Positions 27,342-36,603 of a stretch of DNA of 64,000 nucleotides are shown piece by piece (position 1 is the first letter of the stretch; every line of letters starts with the position of its first letter). The notes under the pieces are model-generated. The model saw only the letters and a program-made list of their open reading frames with translations. It made no database searches and was not told the DNA's origin. A program made the translations under genes and the position numbers. Source of the stretch: Robertmurraya kyonggiensis (GTDB taxonomy: Bacteria > Bacillota > Bacilli > Bacillales > Cytobacillaceae); contig NZ_SWBM01000003.1 in NCBI RefSeq assembly GCF_005116465.1, positions 372,001 to 436,000 on the forward strand, read 5' to 3'.

Positions 27342-28292
27342 TTGAAAGATAAGGTTGTGGCATTAATTGATATGGGCTCCAACTCTATACGATTAGCGAT
27401 TTATCAAATCGATAACGTAGGTAATTATAAAGAAATCAAAAAGGAAAAAGTGGCCGCTCGCCTTATTAATCATATAGATGAACAAGGAAAATTATCTAAA
27501 GAAGGAATCCAACTAATTCTCAAGACGCTAAAAGAATTCAAAGAGGTGATAAATTCCTTTGAGATTTTCAAGGTAATTGGGTTTGCGACAGCTGTCATTA
27601 GACAAGCGTCCAATCAAAAAGAGATTTTATCTGAAATAAAGAGGCAAACGGATTACTCTTTCATCGTATTGAGTGAATACGAAGAAGCTTATTACGGATA
27701 TCTTGGTGTCATCGACTCCATCGATATAGTGGATGGAGTCACGATCGATATTGGTGGTGGAAGTACAGAAATTACGTTATTCCAAAATCGAAAACTAGTT
27801 GAATATCATAGCTTTCCTTTTGGTGCAGTCTCTTTAAATACAAAATTCACCTTGGGAGAACAAGCGACGCATGCCCAATTAGCGGAACTCCGCACTTTCA
27901 TCCTTTCCCAATTTCAAAGCCTTCCTTGGCTAGGCAACGTAAAATATCCCATTATCGGCATTGGCGGGACCGCTCGGAATCTAGGGAAGATTTATCAAAA
28001 ACAAAATAATACAAACCAAATCCATTTACAATTTGATGATGTAAACAACATCTTATTAAATCTTTCTTCGTTACCAGTAAATGAACGGGCAAAAATCAAA
28101 GGATTATCGAAAAAGCGAAAAGACATTATTATCCCCGGAATCACGACAATCTTAACTCTTATGGAAGTAGTTCAAACTCGATATTTTATGTTCAGCGAAA
28201 AATCGATTCGAGATGGAATTCTTAAAGAAAAAATTATAGAAGCAGAAAGCCCAAAACAAAATTCTATTGACTGCAATACCAAGCTTGGATAA
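27342..28292 (+). CDS. ppx: Exopolyphosphatase, short Ppx/GppA form
   Basis: 316 residues from the TTG at 27342; AAAGGAAG lies upstream and overlaps an alternative GTG at 27330. ASKHA ATPase fold: IDMGSNSIRLAIYQI at the start, then VTIDIGGGSTEITLF and IIGIGGTARNLGKIY. It lacks the HD-type C-terminal half of E. coli Ppx, as usual for short Gram-positive forms. Hydrolyses polyphosphate ends or pppGpp. Divergent from ppk with a 170-bp shared promoter region. Confidence 0.9.
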   Translation: MKDKVVALIDMGSNSIRLAIYQIDNVGNYKEIKKEKVAARLINHIDEQGKLSKEGIQLILKTLKEFKEVINSFEIFKVIGFATAVIRQASNQKEILSEIKRQTDYSFIVLSEYEEAYYGYLGVIDSIDIVDGVTIDIGGGSTEITLFQNRKLVEYHSFPFGAVSLNTKFTLGEQATHAQLAELRTFILSQFQSLPWLGNVKYPIIGIGGTARNLGKIYQKQNNTNQIHLQFDDVNNILLNLSSLPVNERAKIKGLSKKRKDIIIPGITTILTLMEVVQTRYFMFSEKSIRDGILKEKIIEAESPKQNSIDCNTKLG

Positions 28293-28421
28293 AAAAGCCG
28301 ATTCTTGATTAGCCTGGTAAAAACACCCTATCCTCTGTCCTAGATTTCTATTGATTCTTGGACAGAGGCGGGCGTTGGTTTTTCATACTTATCAGCCCTG
28401 ATCAACACTTCGAGACAACTA

Positions 28422-29117
28422 CTACACTTTTACATTTCCAAGCATTTGCTTATCAAATCCCTTGACGATTAACCAGATCGCCAAGCTCATTTCAAAGACG
28501 CCCACCGGTAGGGCGATGAGTCCTTTTACAGCAGAAAAAGGCTCTACAATCCCAAACATTTCAAGCAAACCAGCTATGAATACGAATACGGCTGTAACCA
28601 TACCAAATAACGCTAACGGTTTGGGTACGAGTCTCGTTTTAAAAAGTAAGTAACTATACAAACATGTATTTAACCCTAACATAAGATTCGGGCCCAACAT
28701 AGCCGTCCAGCGATGAAATGCTTGCAATAATACACCAATGGAAAGAAGATGTTCTTCACTCGCTAAGCGACCCGCATCATACTCCGCACTTAGATGTACT
28801 AAACCAAGTATACTGACTAAACCTACGGCTATAAAAACAGCTTCCATAAACCGAAAACAAAGATATCCTAACGCCATATGTTCATTCCAGCGCCGAAGAT
28901 AAGGAAATAGCATCACGGCTGTCCCAATAGCTGAAACAACAAGCAAAATGTCATTTAACACTCCCATCAATACCTTTGTTTTGAATCCATTTGCCACAGC
29001 CATATACCATTCGTCCTCTAGTACTGGCTGATAAAAGACAACAGCTACAATAGAAGTGGCTGCAGCCGCGATATAAAAAAGACCGATTAAAATTCCATTC
29101 ATTCTGTCTTGAGTCAT
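28422..29117 (-). CDS. DUF4386-type integral membrane protein
   Basis: 231 residues, six to seven hydrophobic segments and no large loops. The pattern, MNGILIGLFYIAAAATSIV at the start and MLGPNLMLGLNTCLYSYLL in the middle, fits DUF4386, whose function is unknown. Good GAGGAGGG site before the ATG. It is divergent from an AraC regulator 90 bp away, which may control it. A weak hairpin (CCTCTGTCC / GGACAGAGG) lies between it and ppx. Confidence 0.8.
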   Translation of the reverse strand: MTQDRMNGILIGLFYIAAAATSIVAVVFYQPVLEDEWYMAVANGFKTKVLMGVLNDILLVVSAIGTAVMLFPYLRRWNEHMALGYLCFRFMEAVFIAVGLVSILGLVHLSAEYDAGRLASEEHLLSIGVLLQAFHRWTAMLGPNLMLGLNTCLYSYLLFKTRLVPKPLALFGMVTAVFVFIAGLLEMFGIVEPFSAVKGLIALPVGVFEMSLAIWLIVKGFDKQMLGNVKV

Positions 29118-29209
29118 TACTTTCCCTCCTCAACATAATTACTTTCCTAGATTCATATGGTAAACTGTTTATGAAAAATTTTGAAAAATGCATGGAGAAA
29201 GGTGATACT

Positions 29210-30076
29210 TTGGAACATTATGAAGTAATCGAAAATGCTTTGCATTATATTGAGGACAATTTACAAAACCCCATGTCTCTCGACTCAGTTTCGAGTACCT
29301 TCAACATGTCAAAATACTATTTTCATAGACTTTTTTCTGCCATGATGGGGTGCTCTTTAAACAATTACATTTTATCCAGAAGATTAAATGCATCAGTTAA
29401 TTTGATACAAAACGACACCTTGTCTTTAACAGACATTGCCTATCATTTCAACTTTGGAACTCAAGCCTCATTCACCCGTGCTTTTAAGCGCAAATATAGT
29501 ATTACTCCAAGCTCTGTAAGAGGCAACGATACCTTAACTCCACTTCCAATACCATCAGTCGTGAAAAGACCGATTAAAAACATCAATGGGGATATTGTCA
29601 CCGATTTTACCCTTACGGAATTTGAATCTATTAGGATTACTGGAATTGTCTTTGAAGTTGATTTAGCAACTGAAGATTACAAAAAGAAGATTCACTCTCA
29701 TATAAAAATGGTATTAGAGCATATTGATACAACGGTAAATGGTCCATGTTATGTGGTCTATTCGAACTGCCATCACAATTCAACCCGATTCAATGTACTG
29801 GCTGGGATTCCACGTGATATCCAAATAGATAAACCATTATATTTTACCATTGATGTACCACAAATCTTTTGTGCCAAGTTCAGATATTCGGGTGATCTCC
29901 TTGAAATAGGCGAGGTCCTTAAGAGCGACTTTGCAAGATTTTTAAAGATTTCCAAACAAGAATCCGAGAATACGGATATCGAACTAATTCAAGTTTTTGA
30001 GAACCTACACCACCTTGAATCAACCTACCACATCTATGCACCTATCAAAAAACTCCCGATTGATTCAGAAATGTAA
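29210..30076 (+). CDS. AraC-family regulator with GyrI-like effector domain
   Basis: 288 residues from the TTG at 29210, which follows AAAGGTG; the ATG at 29171 has no ribosome site. The two-helix-turn-helix AraC DNA-binding domain is at the N-terminus (MSKYYFHRLFSAMMG and LTDIAYHFNFGTQASFTRAF). A C-terminal 170-residue domain looks like a GyrI/Rob small-molecule-binding fold. This order is that of multidrug or stress sensors. Probable target: the adjacent divergent DUF4386 gene. Confidence 0.85.
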   Translation: MEHYEVIENALHYIEDNLQNPMSLDSVSSTFNMSKYYFHRLFSAMMGCSLNNYILSRRLNASVNLIQNDTLSLTDIAYHFNFGTQASFTRAFKRKYSITPSSVRGNDTLTPLPIPSVVKRPIKNINGDIVTDFTLTEFESIRITGIVFEVDLATEDYKKKIHSHIKMVLEHIDTTVNGPCYVVYSNCHHNSTRFNVLAGIPRDIQIDKPLYFTIDVPQIFCAKFRYSGDLLEIGEVLKSDFARFLKISKQESENTDIELIQVFENLHHLESTYHIYAPIKKLPIDSEM

Positions 30077-30181
30077 ATGCCGTTCTTTCTTGATTTTCTT
30101 TTTATACTTATAAAATAACAACATCGGGTTTCTTTGACTTTCCAAATCTTGCTGTATTTTAAAATCCTGATAAACAAAAAT

Positions 30182-30226
30182 GACTGACTTCAAAAGGGTA
30201 GCATCAACACCCTTTTAAAATCAGTC
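30182..30226. terminator. Bidirectional terminator between AraC and maleylacetate reductase genes
   Basis: GACTGA / TCAGTC outside AAAAGGGT / ACCCTTTT, an extended hairpin between convergent genes. Confidence 0.75.
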
Positions 30227-30255
30227 TATTCTTTACATTTATAAAGTTATTAACT

Positions 30256-31335
30256 TTAGGAAGTGAACACTGGCTGAGGACGTACTCCTTTATAGGCAAG
30301 TTCGAGTAATTGCCGAATGGACTGTTCATGAACGGGACCAGGATTATAGTAAGGATTTTCAGTAGCAATTTTCGCAGCCTCATCAAGGTCAGTCTCCTTC
30401 ATCCCAATCTCTTCTAATGAAGTTGGAACACCAAGGGAGGATGCTAAATCAAATAAGGCACCTGCCGGATCGCTTTCGTCGCACCCAATCGCCCTCGCGA
30501 TTACCTTAATCGCCTCTGGTACATAATTTGCATTATAGAAAAGAGCAAAAGGCAAGATGACAGTATGTGTTTCCGCATGGGGCAGATTATAGCTCCCACC
30601 TAATGCATGACATAACTTGTGATGAAGTGCCATTCCTACAGAACCTAATACTGTACCTCCTAACCAGCAGCCATAAAGGGCATTGGAACGGGCATTGGAG
30701 TCGCTTGGATCAGCTAAAATTTTGGGCAAGCTCGAACTAAGTGCGCGGATTCCCTCTTCCGCCATAATCGTAGTGATCGGATTTGCATTTTCTGCATATA
30801 ACCCCTCCACACAATGAGCAATAGCGTTCATGCCACTTGTTACTGTCAACCGCGAAGGAAGTGTATATGTAAGCTCTGGGTCATAAATAACGGTTTTAGG
30901 TTTTACCACTAAATTTTTGCCTGTCTTTTTTAACCCATTCTCTGTCATTCCCCAAATAGGTGTCATTTCTGAACCAGCATAGGTTGTCGGGATAGCCAAT
31001 ATCGGCAATGCTGTTTGTAGAGCAATCGCCTTTGCAAGCCCTATGGATGAACCTCCACCAATAGGGACAAGACTATCCACATTTAAATCCTTTACTAGTT
31101 TAAGTGATTCCTCAACTGTATCCAAAGGGACATGCTGAATTGCTTTCGTATAGACGCCAGCACATAAATCCCCTAGTAGATTTTTAACCTCCGAAGCTAG
31201 CCCTTCCTGTTCTTGTGTAGAAATCGCGAAAGCCCTTTTTCCACCAAGATTCTCCAACTCATTTTTAATTTCTTTAATCTTTCCTATCCCAAATATGACT
31301 CTGCTCGCCTGAACGTCATAAATAAAACTCTCCAC
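30256..31335 (-). CDS. Maleylacetate reductase
   Basis: 359 residues, GTG start behind GGAGGG. Iron-containing alcohol-dehydrogenase fold: GGGSSIGLAKAIAL near residue 95 for the nucleotide, then IPTTYAGSEMTPIWG, MNAIAHCVEGLYA and HHKLCHALGG, which in this combination are diagnostic of maleylacetate reductase. It reduces maleylacetate to 3-oxoadipate with NAD(P)H, a lower step of hydroxyquinol, hydroquinone and resorcinol-type pathways. Last gene of the operon starting at 32795; the operon promoter carries the shared heptad sites. Confidence 0.9.
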   Translation of the reverse strand: MESFIYDVQASRVIFGIGKIKEIKNELENLGGKRAFAISTQEQEGLASEVKNLLGDLCAGVYTKAIQHVPLDTVEESLKLVKDLNVDSLVPIGGGSSIGLAKAIALQTALPILAIPTTYAGSEMTPIWGMTENGLKKTGKNLVVKPKTVIYDPELTYTLPSRLTVTSGMNAIAHCVEGLYAENANPITTIMAEEGIRALSSSLPKILADPSDSNARSNALYGCWLGGTVLGSVGMALHHKLCHALGGSYNLPHAETHTVILPFALFYNANYVPEAIKVIARAIGCDESDPAGALFDLASSLGVPTSLEEIGMKETDLDEAAKIATENPYYNPGPVHEQSIRQLLELAYKGVRPQPVFTS

Positions 31336-31372
31336 CTCAATTCCCTCCTTCTTCCCACAAATGACTATATTT

Positions 31373-31777
31373 CTATTTTTGAAAAAGCAATGAATCTAGC
31401 GCATATTGTCCTGGGCCGATTAAAGCAATACCAATAGCAACAGCCAGTAAGGTTAAGTTATATTCATAACCATTTGCTTGTGCCCATACTCCATTTCCAC
31501 CGTGCACCTTCGCAATGGAAACAACCATGGTAGCAGCAATCATGATACCTGCGATTGGAGTTAAGAGACCTACCGCAAACAACACCCCTCCAAGTACTTC
31601 TACTAATCCTGCAAGCAGGGCCATAGTATAACCAGGTTTAATTCCGACTGATTCAAACCAACCGCCTGTCCCTTCTAATCCGTTCCCACCAAACCAGCCG
31701 AATAATTTTTGCGCTCCATGCCCAATGAATAAAATGCCAATTACTAACCGAATTAATAATAGCCCGATATCTACCAC
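31373..31777 (-). CDS. DoxX-family membrane protein, MhqP/CatD-like
   Basis: 134 residues, four membrane segments. Begins LLIRLVIGILFIGHGAQKLFGWFGG, the DoxX signature. In B. subtilis the quinone-stress proteins MhqP and CatD are of this type and sit beside ring-cleaving dioxygenases, the same association as here. Probably helps membrane redox or quinone handling; its biochemistry is unsettled. GTG start, 37 nt upstream of the reductase gene. Confidence 0.82.
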   Translation of the reverse strand: MVDIGLLLIRLVIGILFIGHGAQKLFGWFGGNGLEGTGGWFESVGIKPGYTMALLAGLVEVLGGVLFAVGLLTPIAGIMIAATMVVSIAKVHGGNGVWAQANGYEYNLTLLAVAIGIALIGPGQYALDSLLFQK

Positions 31778-31864
31778 TTACAGTTCATTCCTTTCATCTC
31801 GTTCAAGGCACAAGAACCCGGAACGTTTTTTGATCGTACTCACGCACGGATAAGGGATTCCACT

Positions 31865-32176
31865 TTAGGAGCTAGATACTTCCCTCATATTCGAATCCAC
31901 CTTTGAGTCTAAGGTAGAAAAATATTCTTGTAGTTTTATCGTTAAACCTCCACTTCCAAACTTCGGTCGCGTTGTTTTTACTTCCTCTTTTTTATTCAGA
32001 GACTCAAGAAAAGATAATATATTTTTACGACGCTCTAAAATATTGTCGATGCCATTTTTGTAAAACCACATATCAATCGTGTTATAAATCCCTCTATTTA
32101 CCCCATATTTCTTAATGCATAGTTGAATGAATGAAAAATCAGCCAAATGAATCATGTCATCTGTGAGTGCAGCCAT
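31865..32176 (-). CDS. Unknown 103-residue protein in the catabolic operon
   Basis: Not recognised. Start ATG behind GGGGGGATT. The first 70 residues are predicted helical and begin MAALTDDMIHLADFSFIQL; the C-terminal 30 residues are polar with KFGSGGLTIKLQEYF. No membrane segment, signal or Cys. It lies between the FMN reductase and DoxX genes in one operon, so it is expressed with the pathway and could be a small subunit or sensor. Confidence 0.65.
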   Translation of the reverse strand: MAALTDDMIHLADFSFIQLCIKKYGVNRGIYNTIDMWFYKNGIDNILERRKNILSFLESLNKKEEVKTTRPKFGSGGLTIKLQEYFSTLDSKVDSNMREVSSS

Positions 32177-32243
32177 TTTAATCCCCCCAACAAAAAACGT
32201 TTGTTAATGACTCTTGTCTCAATCAATATTGTTTATTTTTGGG

Positions 32244-32795
32244 TCACCTACTGCTTTTAGACACTTTCCTTAAAGACTTCTGCATAAATGCAACTTCTTT
32301 GGCTAGCTTTGTTACACGCTCTAACACTTCCTCATCCACCAAATCATTTTCAAAGAAATGGTCTTTATGTGCATAAACATAGCTCGGAGCTGTATATGCA
32401 CGTAAATAGCCTGCGATCGGTTTTAATTGGTTTTCAATCACTAAATAATGCTGATAGGTTCCACCTGTGGCAATAAATCCCATTACCTTATGACGAAAAA
32501 CTTGTGGTTCCACTAAATCAAATAGATTTTTCAAAACACCTGTAATCGAGCCTTGGAAAATCGGTGTCCCGATAATGTAAAAATCAGCTGATTTAATTTT
32601 GTCAATAACCTTTTTGGTATCACCAGTATAAGTAGTAGGGTTTCGACCATCACAGAATTGTACGTCAAATTCCTTCATATCCAAAAGCTCTACATCAATT
32701 TCTGGATAGTATTTCTGAATTTCATCCAAAGCTCTTTTTACGACAGTCCGTGTTTTTGAACCAGTTATCGTTCCCGAAATGCCAAGTAATTTCAT
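32244..32795 (-). CDS. NAD(P)H-dependent FMN reductase
   Basis: 183 residues; TGGAGTGA precedes the ATG. Flavodoxin-like fold with LLGISGTITGSKTRTVVK at the phosphate-binding loop and GTPIFQGSITGVLKNLFD near residue 85, as in SsuE/MsuE reductases. It should supply reduced FMN to the luciferase-like monooxygenase encoded in the neighbouring operon (two-component monooxygenase). First gene of the operon ending with maleylacetate reductase. Confidence 0.85.
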   Translation of the reverse strand: MKLLGISGTITGSKTRTVVKRALDEIQKYYPEIDVELLDMKEFDVQFCDGRNPTTYTGDTKKVIDKIKSADFYIIGTPIFQGSITGVLKNLFDLVEPQVFRHKVMGFIATGGTYQHYLVIENQLKPIAGYLRAYTAPSYVYAHKDHFFENDLVDEEVLERVTKLAKEVAFMQKSLRKVSKSSR

Positions 32796-32855
32796 TTACA
32801 ATCACTCCAATATGTTCATTAAGTTTGACTTAACCCTTCTTCATCTGGTAAAAAC

Positions 32856-32899
32856 ACTATAAAATACTTAACTAACTCATTAATTACACTCGACTTACA
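32856..32899 (-). promoter_or_regulatory. Promoter with three 11-bp-spaced heptads (site A)
   Basis: Minus strand, in order: TGTAAGT (32899-32893), 4 nt, TGTAATT (32888-32882), 4 nt, AGTTAGT (32877-32871), 9 nt, -10 TATAGT (32861-32856). There is no good -35 box. Same geometry as at 37653, 40982 and 43921. It drives the FMN reductase to maleylacetate reductase operon. Confidence 0.8.
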
Positions 32900-32929
32900 A
32901 GTAGTTTCTTTTTCAAAACACTTACTTTG

Positions 32930-32964
32930 TAAAAATTCCGGGTACAAAATCGGACCCGGAATTT
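32930..32964 (-). terminator. Terminator after the MFS gene
   Basis: AATTCCGGGT / ACCCGGAATT with a 10-nt loop and TTTTT on the minus strand. It ends the dioxygenase-to-MFS operon just before promoter site A. Confidence 0.85.
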
Positions 32965-32996
32965 CAAGACATTTAATTTCGGCTGAACTAAGCAAC

Positions 32997-34247
32997 CTAA
33001 GTCAATTCAGTTCCGATTGGCGCAGATGGACCAGTTGATTTCCCTACCTTGATTGGAGCTGTTTCATAATAAAGGATTGCCAACAATCCACATAAGACCG
33101 TACTACCTATGGCAATCCACATTGGAGCAGCTAGACCATACATATCAGCTGCAATACCTGCAATTGTTGTGAATGCCACACCGCCAACCAATTCCCCAAT
33201 CGCCATAATGAAACCAACTGCTGTTGCGACATATTTAGCCGGTACCGATTCAGAAGGCATATTAGACATCGATAATACCATTGTTCCTACGCCAACATTC
33301 CCAATAAATGCAGCAATCATTAACAAGACCATTTGATTACTGCCCAAGAAAATAAAGGCTAATGGGGCAATTGCAGTAATAAAAGAGAAGATAATCATCG
33401 TAGGCTTCCGACCGATTTTATCTGAAATTGCCGGTATCCCAAAGCCCCATAAGACCCCTCCCAAACCAAATGCAGCCATAATGTAACTCATATTACTTGC
33501 CGAAATGCCTTTATCTACTAAGAATAGAGGCGTAAATGTATTAATATTGAGGTACCAAGTTACAGCAAAAATTGCTACGAAAACAGAAACGAGTACATTC
33601 TTATTTTTCAACACTAATGACAACGGAACTTTTTCCGCTGGTTTTTCAGCTTCAAACGTTAATTCCTTAGGTTCTTGCACGACTTTCCAAATGAAGAATA
33701 ATAGAATTAAGCCTGGAACGATCGTTAGAAAAAATGTTGGTCTCCACCCAAATTCATTCGCTAAAGCTACAATCACAATTGGTCCTAGAAAACTTGCCAA
33801 TAATGCAGTAGAAGAGCTTTGGAAGAAACCCATGTTAAATCCACGACGGTGTGGCGAGGATGCAACAGATAACAACGATTGAGCAACCGGAAAAACTGGC
33901 CCTTCTGTGATCCCCATTAACATACGGAATAAAATCAACATAACAAATCCATTTGCCAATCCTGTTAAAAGAGAGCAGAATGAAAACAACAGAACGGAGA
34001 TCATTAAAATATTTTTCTTTTTTCCTGTTTTATCTGAGAAAAAACCTCCGAACCACCCTGCTATAGCCCATGTTAAGGAAAAAGCTGAAACAATAATCCC
34101 AATATGGGTGTTCGATAACCCAAGTTCTTCCGTCATAAAAGGAAATAGGAAGTTAAGTGCCAAGCGATCAACAAAAACAAAACCCCAAACAAAAAAGAGC
34201 AGGATTAACAATTTATTCTCGTATGTCCAAAACTTTTTCGTTTCCAT
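32997..34247 (-). CDS. Major facilitator transporter, probable aromatic-acid uptake
   Basis: 416 residues, 12 predicted membrane segments. Loop 2-3 motif GGFFSDKTGKKKN and loop 8-9 ISDKIGRKPTM mark the MFS; the N-terminal RLALNFLFPFMTEELGLSNTHIG is typical of anion/aromatic-acid symporters (ACS type). GAGGTG before the ATG. Last gene of the dioxygenase operon, though a 156-bp gap precedes it. A role in substrate uptake is inferred from context. Confidence 0.83.
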   Translation of the reverse strand: METKKFWTYENKLLILLFFVWGFVFVDRLALNFLFPFMTEELGLSNTHIGIIVSAFSLTWAIAGWFGGFFSDKTGKKKNILMISVLLFSFCSLLTGLANGFVMLILFRMLMGITEGPVFPVAQSLLSVASSPHRRGFNMGFFQSSSTALLASFLGPIVIVALANEFGWRPTFFLTIVPGLILLFFIWKVVQEPKELTFEAEKPAEKVPLSLVLKNKNVLVSVFVAIFAVTWYLNINTFTPLFLVDKGISASNMSYIMAAFGLGGVLWGFGIPAISDKIGRKPTMIIFSFITAIAPLAFIFLGSNQMVLLMIAAFIGNVGVGTMVLSMSNMPSESVPAKYVATAVGFIMAIGELVGGVAFTTIAGIAADMYGLAAPMWIAIGSTVLCGLLAILYYETAPIKVGKSTGPSAPIGTELT

Positions 34248-34403
34248 AAATGCACCTCATTTGATTATAATTCTAAATATTCTGAATAATTAAGGTAAAA
34301 AAAATAAATATAAATGTCTTAGGTTGGTAGTTAGGACTTAGGAAGAAGTCAGACCCATTTATGTACAACGTGAAGGAACCCTCCTTCTTCCCAAAATATC
34401 CAA

Positions 34404-35213
34404 TTATTTTGCTACAGGTGATGTAGAAAGGAATTCGACCGTTTTGTTTACGACATCTTCTAGCTTTTCTGCTTGAGGGTAATGTGATGTGTTTTCAATG
34501 ATTTCTACTTTGGAACCAGGGATTTTTTTATAAAACTCATAAGCGTAATCAACAGGTACAAGCGCGTCTTTGTCCCCCCAAATAATGCATGTGTTCGCAG
34601 TAAGGCGATGAATTCTGCGGTCTAGCCCTTTATCCGGAATTGGCCACATATATCTCCCTGCTTCTGCTAGAGCAATTAAATTCTCTACGATCGCTTCAAT
34701 CCGTTGTTCTTCATTCTCTGGTAGAGTTGAAAACGCTTTAGCTGCATCGCAATCTAAATCCACAAACATTTTCTCTAACAGTACATCTGGCGTATTTACG
34801 TATGAAAACACGTCAGTTACAGGTGTTTCATCAATCCACAAACCTACTGCAGCAATAAGAATTAAGTTTTTCACTCGTTTCGGATCGGTTGAAGCGAGCT
34901 CCGCAGCCAGCATTCCTCCGAAGGAGTGTCCAATAACATCAACCGTTTCTAGTCCAAGCGCGTCAAATAGCTCATAATAATAGAGAACTAAATCCCACCA
35001 GCCTTGAAGCTCAGTATTCCCTGTGGATCCCCCATGTCCAGGAATAAACGGCGCATATACTTTGTATTGCTTTGATAGCTCTTCTAAATACGGATCCCAC
35101 ACATTTCCGCCGGCCCCATGAAGAAATACAACTGGTTGCCCTTCGCCCTTAATAAGGACTTTGGCTGTTATGTTATCTCTTACTTTGACTGTCTCTATTT
35201 TTGGTGAAGACAT
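34404..35213 (-). CDS. Alpha/beta hydrolase, likely ring-fission-product hydrolase
   Basis: 269 residues. Oxyanion motif FLHGAGG near residue 30, nucleophile elbow GHSFGG with Ser97, acid in WGDKDALVP and His in ENTSHYPQAE. The family includes the C-C hydrolases that split meta-cleavage products. Placed between the flavin monooxygenase and transporter genes in the dioxygenase operon, so it probably hydrolyses the cleavage product towards maleylacetate. An ester-hydrolase role upstream in the pathway is also possible. Confidence 0.8.
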   Translation of the reverse strand: MSSPKIETVKVRDNITAKVLIKGEGQPVVFLHGAGGNVWDPYLEELSKQYKVYAPFIPGHGGSTGNTELQGWWDLVLYYYELFDALGLETVDVIGHSFGGMLAAELASTDPKRVKNLILIAAVGLWIDETPVTDVFSYVNTPDVLLEKMFVDLDCDAAKAFSTLPENEEQRIEAIVENLIALAEAGRYMWPIPDKGLDRRIHRLTANTCIIWGDKDALVPVDYAYEFYKKIPGSKVEIIENTSHYPQAEKLEDVVNKTVEFLSTSPVAK

Positions 35214-35244
35214 CGTTTCACTCCTCCTTCGTTAAGCAGAAATT

Positions 35245-36486
35245 TTATTTAACACTTTCTTTATTCGCTTTCAGCTGAACTTCGGGCCAGTTTGTCACAG
35301 GCCATTGATCATCCCACATATCACGTAAATGAGGCATAACTTCTTTTGCCATTAGTTCAATATTTTTGCATGCTAAATGATGTGGCATCGAACCATGATT
35401 CAATAGAGCAATAATATTCCCAACATGGAGTTTCTTAGAAGCCTCTCTCAGTTGCTCACGTACACTCTCTGGTGAACCTGCAATAATAAAGCCTTGATCA
35501 ATTAGCTGTTGCCAATTTAGTCCTTTTCTCAACTGTGCTCCCGCACCTTCTGACCCATACTGACTCCTCATACCAGCTGCAACGCTTCGCGGAGAGCGAT
35601 AACCTGGAGCCTCTGCATATCTTGGCGATACATGGAACGATTTTTCAAAGAAATAATTGATGTGCTCTTCATATTCTTCCTGAGCCTTCGCATCTGTCTC
35701 AGAAATACAAATTAATTGAACGAAAGAAGCCTTATAAGGGTTCATATCATACCCTTTTTCTAAACGTCTTGCCCAGAATTTATCAAATTTGTCTTGGGCG
35801 AACTTATGGCCATAGAAGCTTAGATAAGAATAGTTATAATCATTTTCTGCCACCCAATCCCAAGTCTCAAGACTCGCACCGCCACCTGGGATCCAAATTT
35901 GAGGATGTGGACTTTGATGTGTACGAGGCCAAACATTTACATAACGAAGTTGATTGAACTTCCCATTGAAATGGAATACCTCATCTTCTGTCCATGCCTT
36001 TTTGATTAAATCATGCGCTTCATAATAACGCGGTCTCAATTCTGCCGGTGACACGCCATAGGCGTAGTTCGTATCCATGGATGTTCCTACAGGAAAACCT
36101 GCAATTAAGCGTCCTCCAGTAATAACATCTAACATCCCGAATTCTTCTGCCACACGGATTGGTGGATTATAAAGCGCCAAACTATTTCCCAATATGAGAA
36201 GACATGTCTTTTCAGAATCCTTAACCTTTCTGGCAAGAGTTCCTGCAATGATATTTGGTGATGGCATTAACCCATATCCATTACTATGATGCTCATTTAC
36301 TCCAACCGCATCAAATCCTAAATCGATGGCAAGTTCATATTGATCAATATAATCGTTATACATTTCATGGCCCTTTACAGGATCATATAATGTTCTTGGG
36401 ATGGAAATATAAACGCTTTCATAATCTTTTTCGAAATTCTCAGGTAGATCTCGGTATGGCATAAGGTTCATAAAGATAAATTTCAC
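35245..36486 (-). CDS. LLM-class flavin-dependent monooxygenase
   Basis: 413 residues, GTG start behind GGAGGG. Bacterial luciferase-like fold: LAIDLGFDAVGVNEHHSNGYG, the FMN-site RVAEEFGMLDVITGGRLIAGFPVG, and QGFIIAGSPESVREQL near the C-terminus. Uses reduced FMN from a separate reductase, which the neighbouring operon encodes. Such enzymes hydroxylate or oxidatively cleave small organics. It lies between the ring-cleaving dioxygenase and the hydrolase genes, so it probably prepares the ring for cleavage. Exact substrate not deducible. Confidence 0.85.
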   Translation of the reverse strand: MKFIFMNLMPYRDLPENFEKDYESVYISIPRTLYDPVKGHEMYNDYIDQYELAIDLGFDAVGVNEHHSNGYGLMPSPNIIAGTLARKVKDSEKTCLLILGNSLALYNPPIRVAEEFGMLDVITGGRLIAGFPVGTSMDTNYAYGVSPAELRPRYYEAHDLIKKAWTEDEVFHFNGKFNQLRYVNVWPRTHQSPHPQIWIPGGGASLETWDWVAENDYNYSYLSFYGHKFAQDKFDKFWARRLEKGYDMNPYKASFVQLICISETDAKAQEEYEEHINYFFEKSFHVSPRYAEAPGYRSPRSVAAGMRSQYGSEGAGAQLRKGLNWQQLIDQGFIIAGSPESVREQLREASKKLHVGNIIALLNHGSMPHHLACKNIELMAKEVMPHLRDMWDDQWPVTNWPEVQLKANKESVK

Positions 36487-36603
36487 TGAATTTCCCTCCT
36501 CAGCTTTTCATTTGATTTTAATAGCCACTATAAAACACAGATGAAAGAGCGATGTAGTATGCCACAATTCATCATTCTATGGTGGTTTCATTCACCATCG
36601 TAC

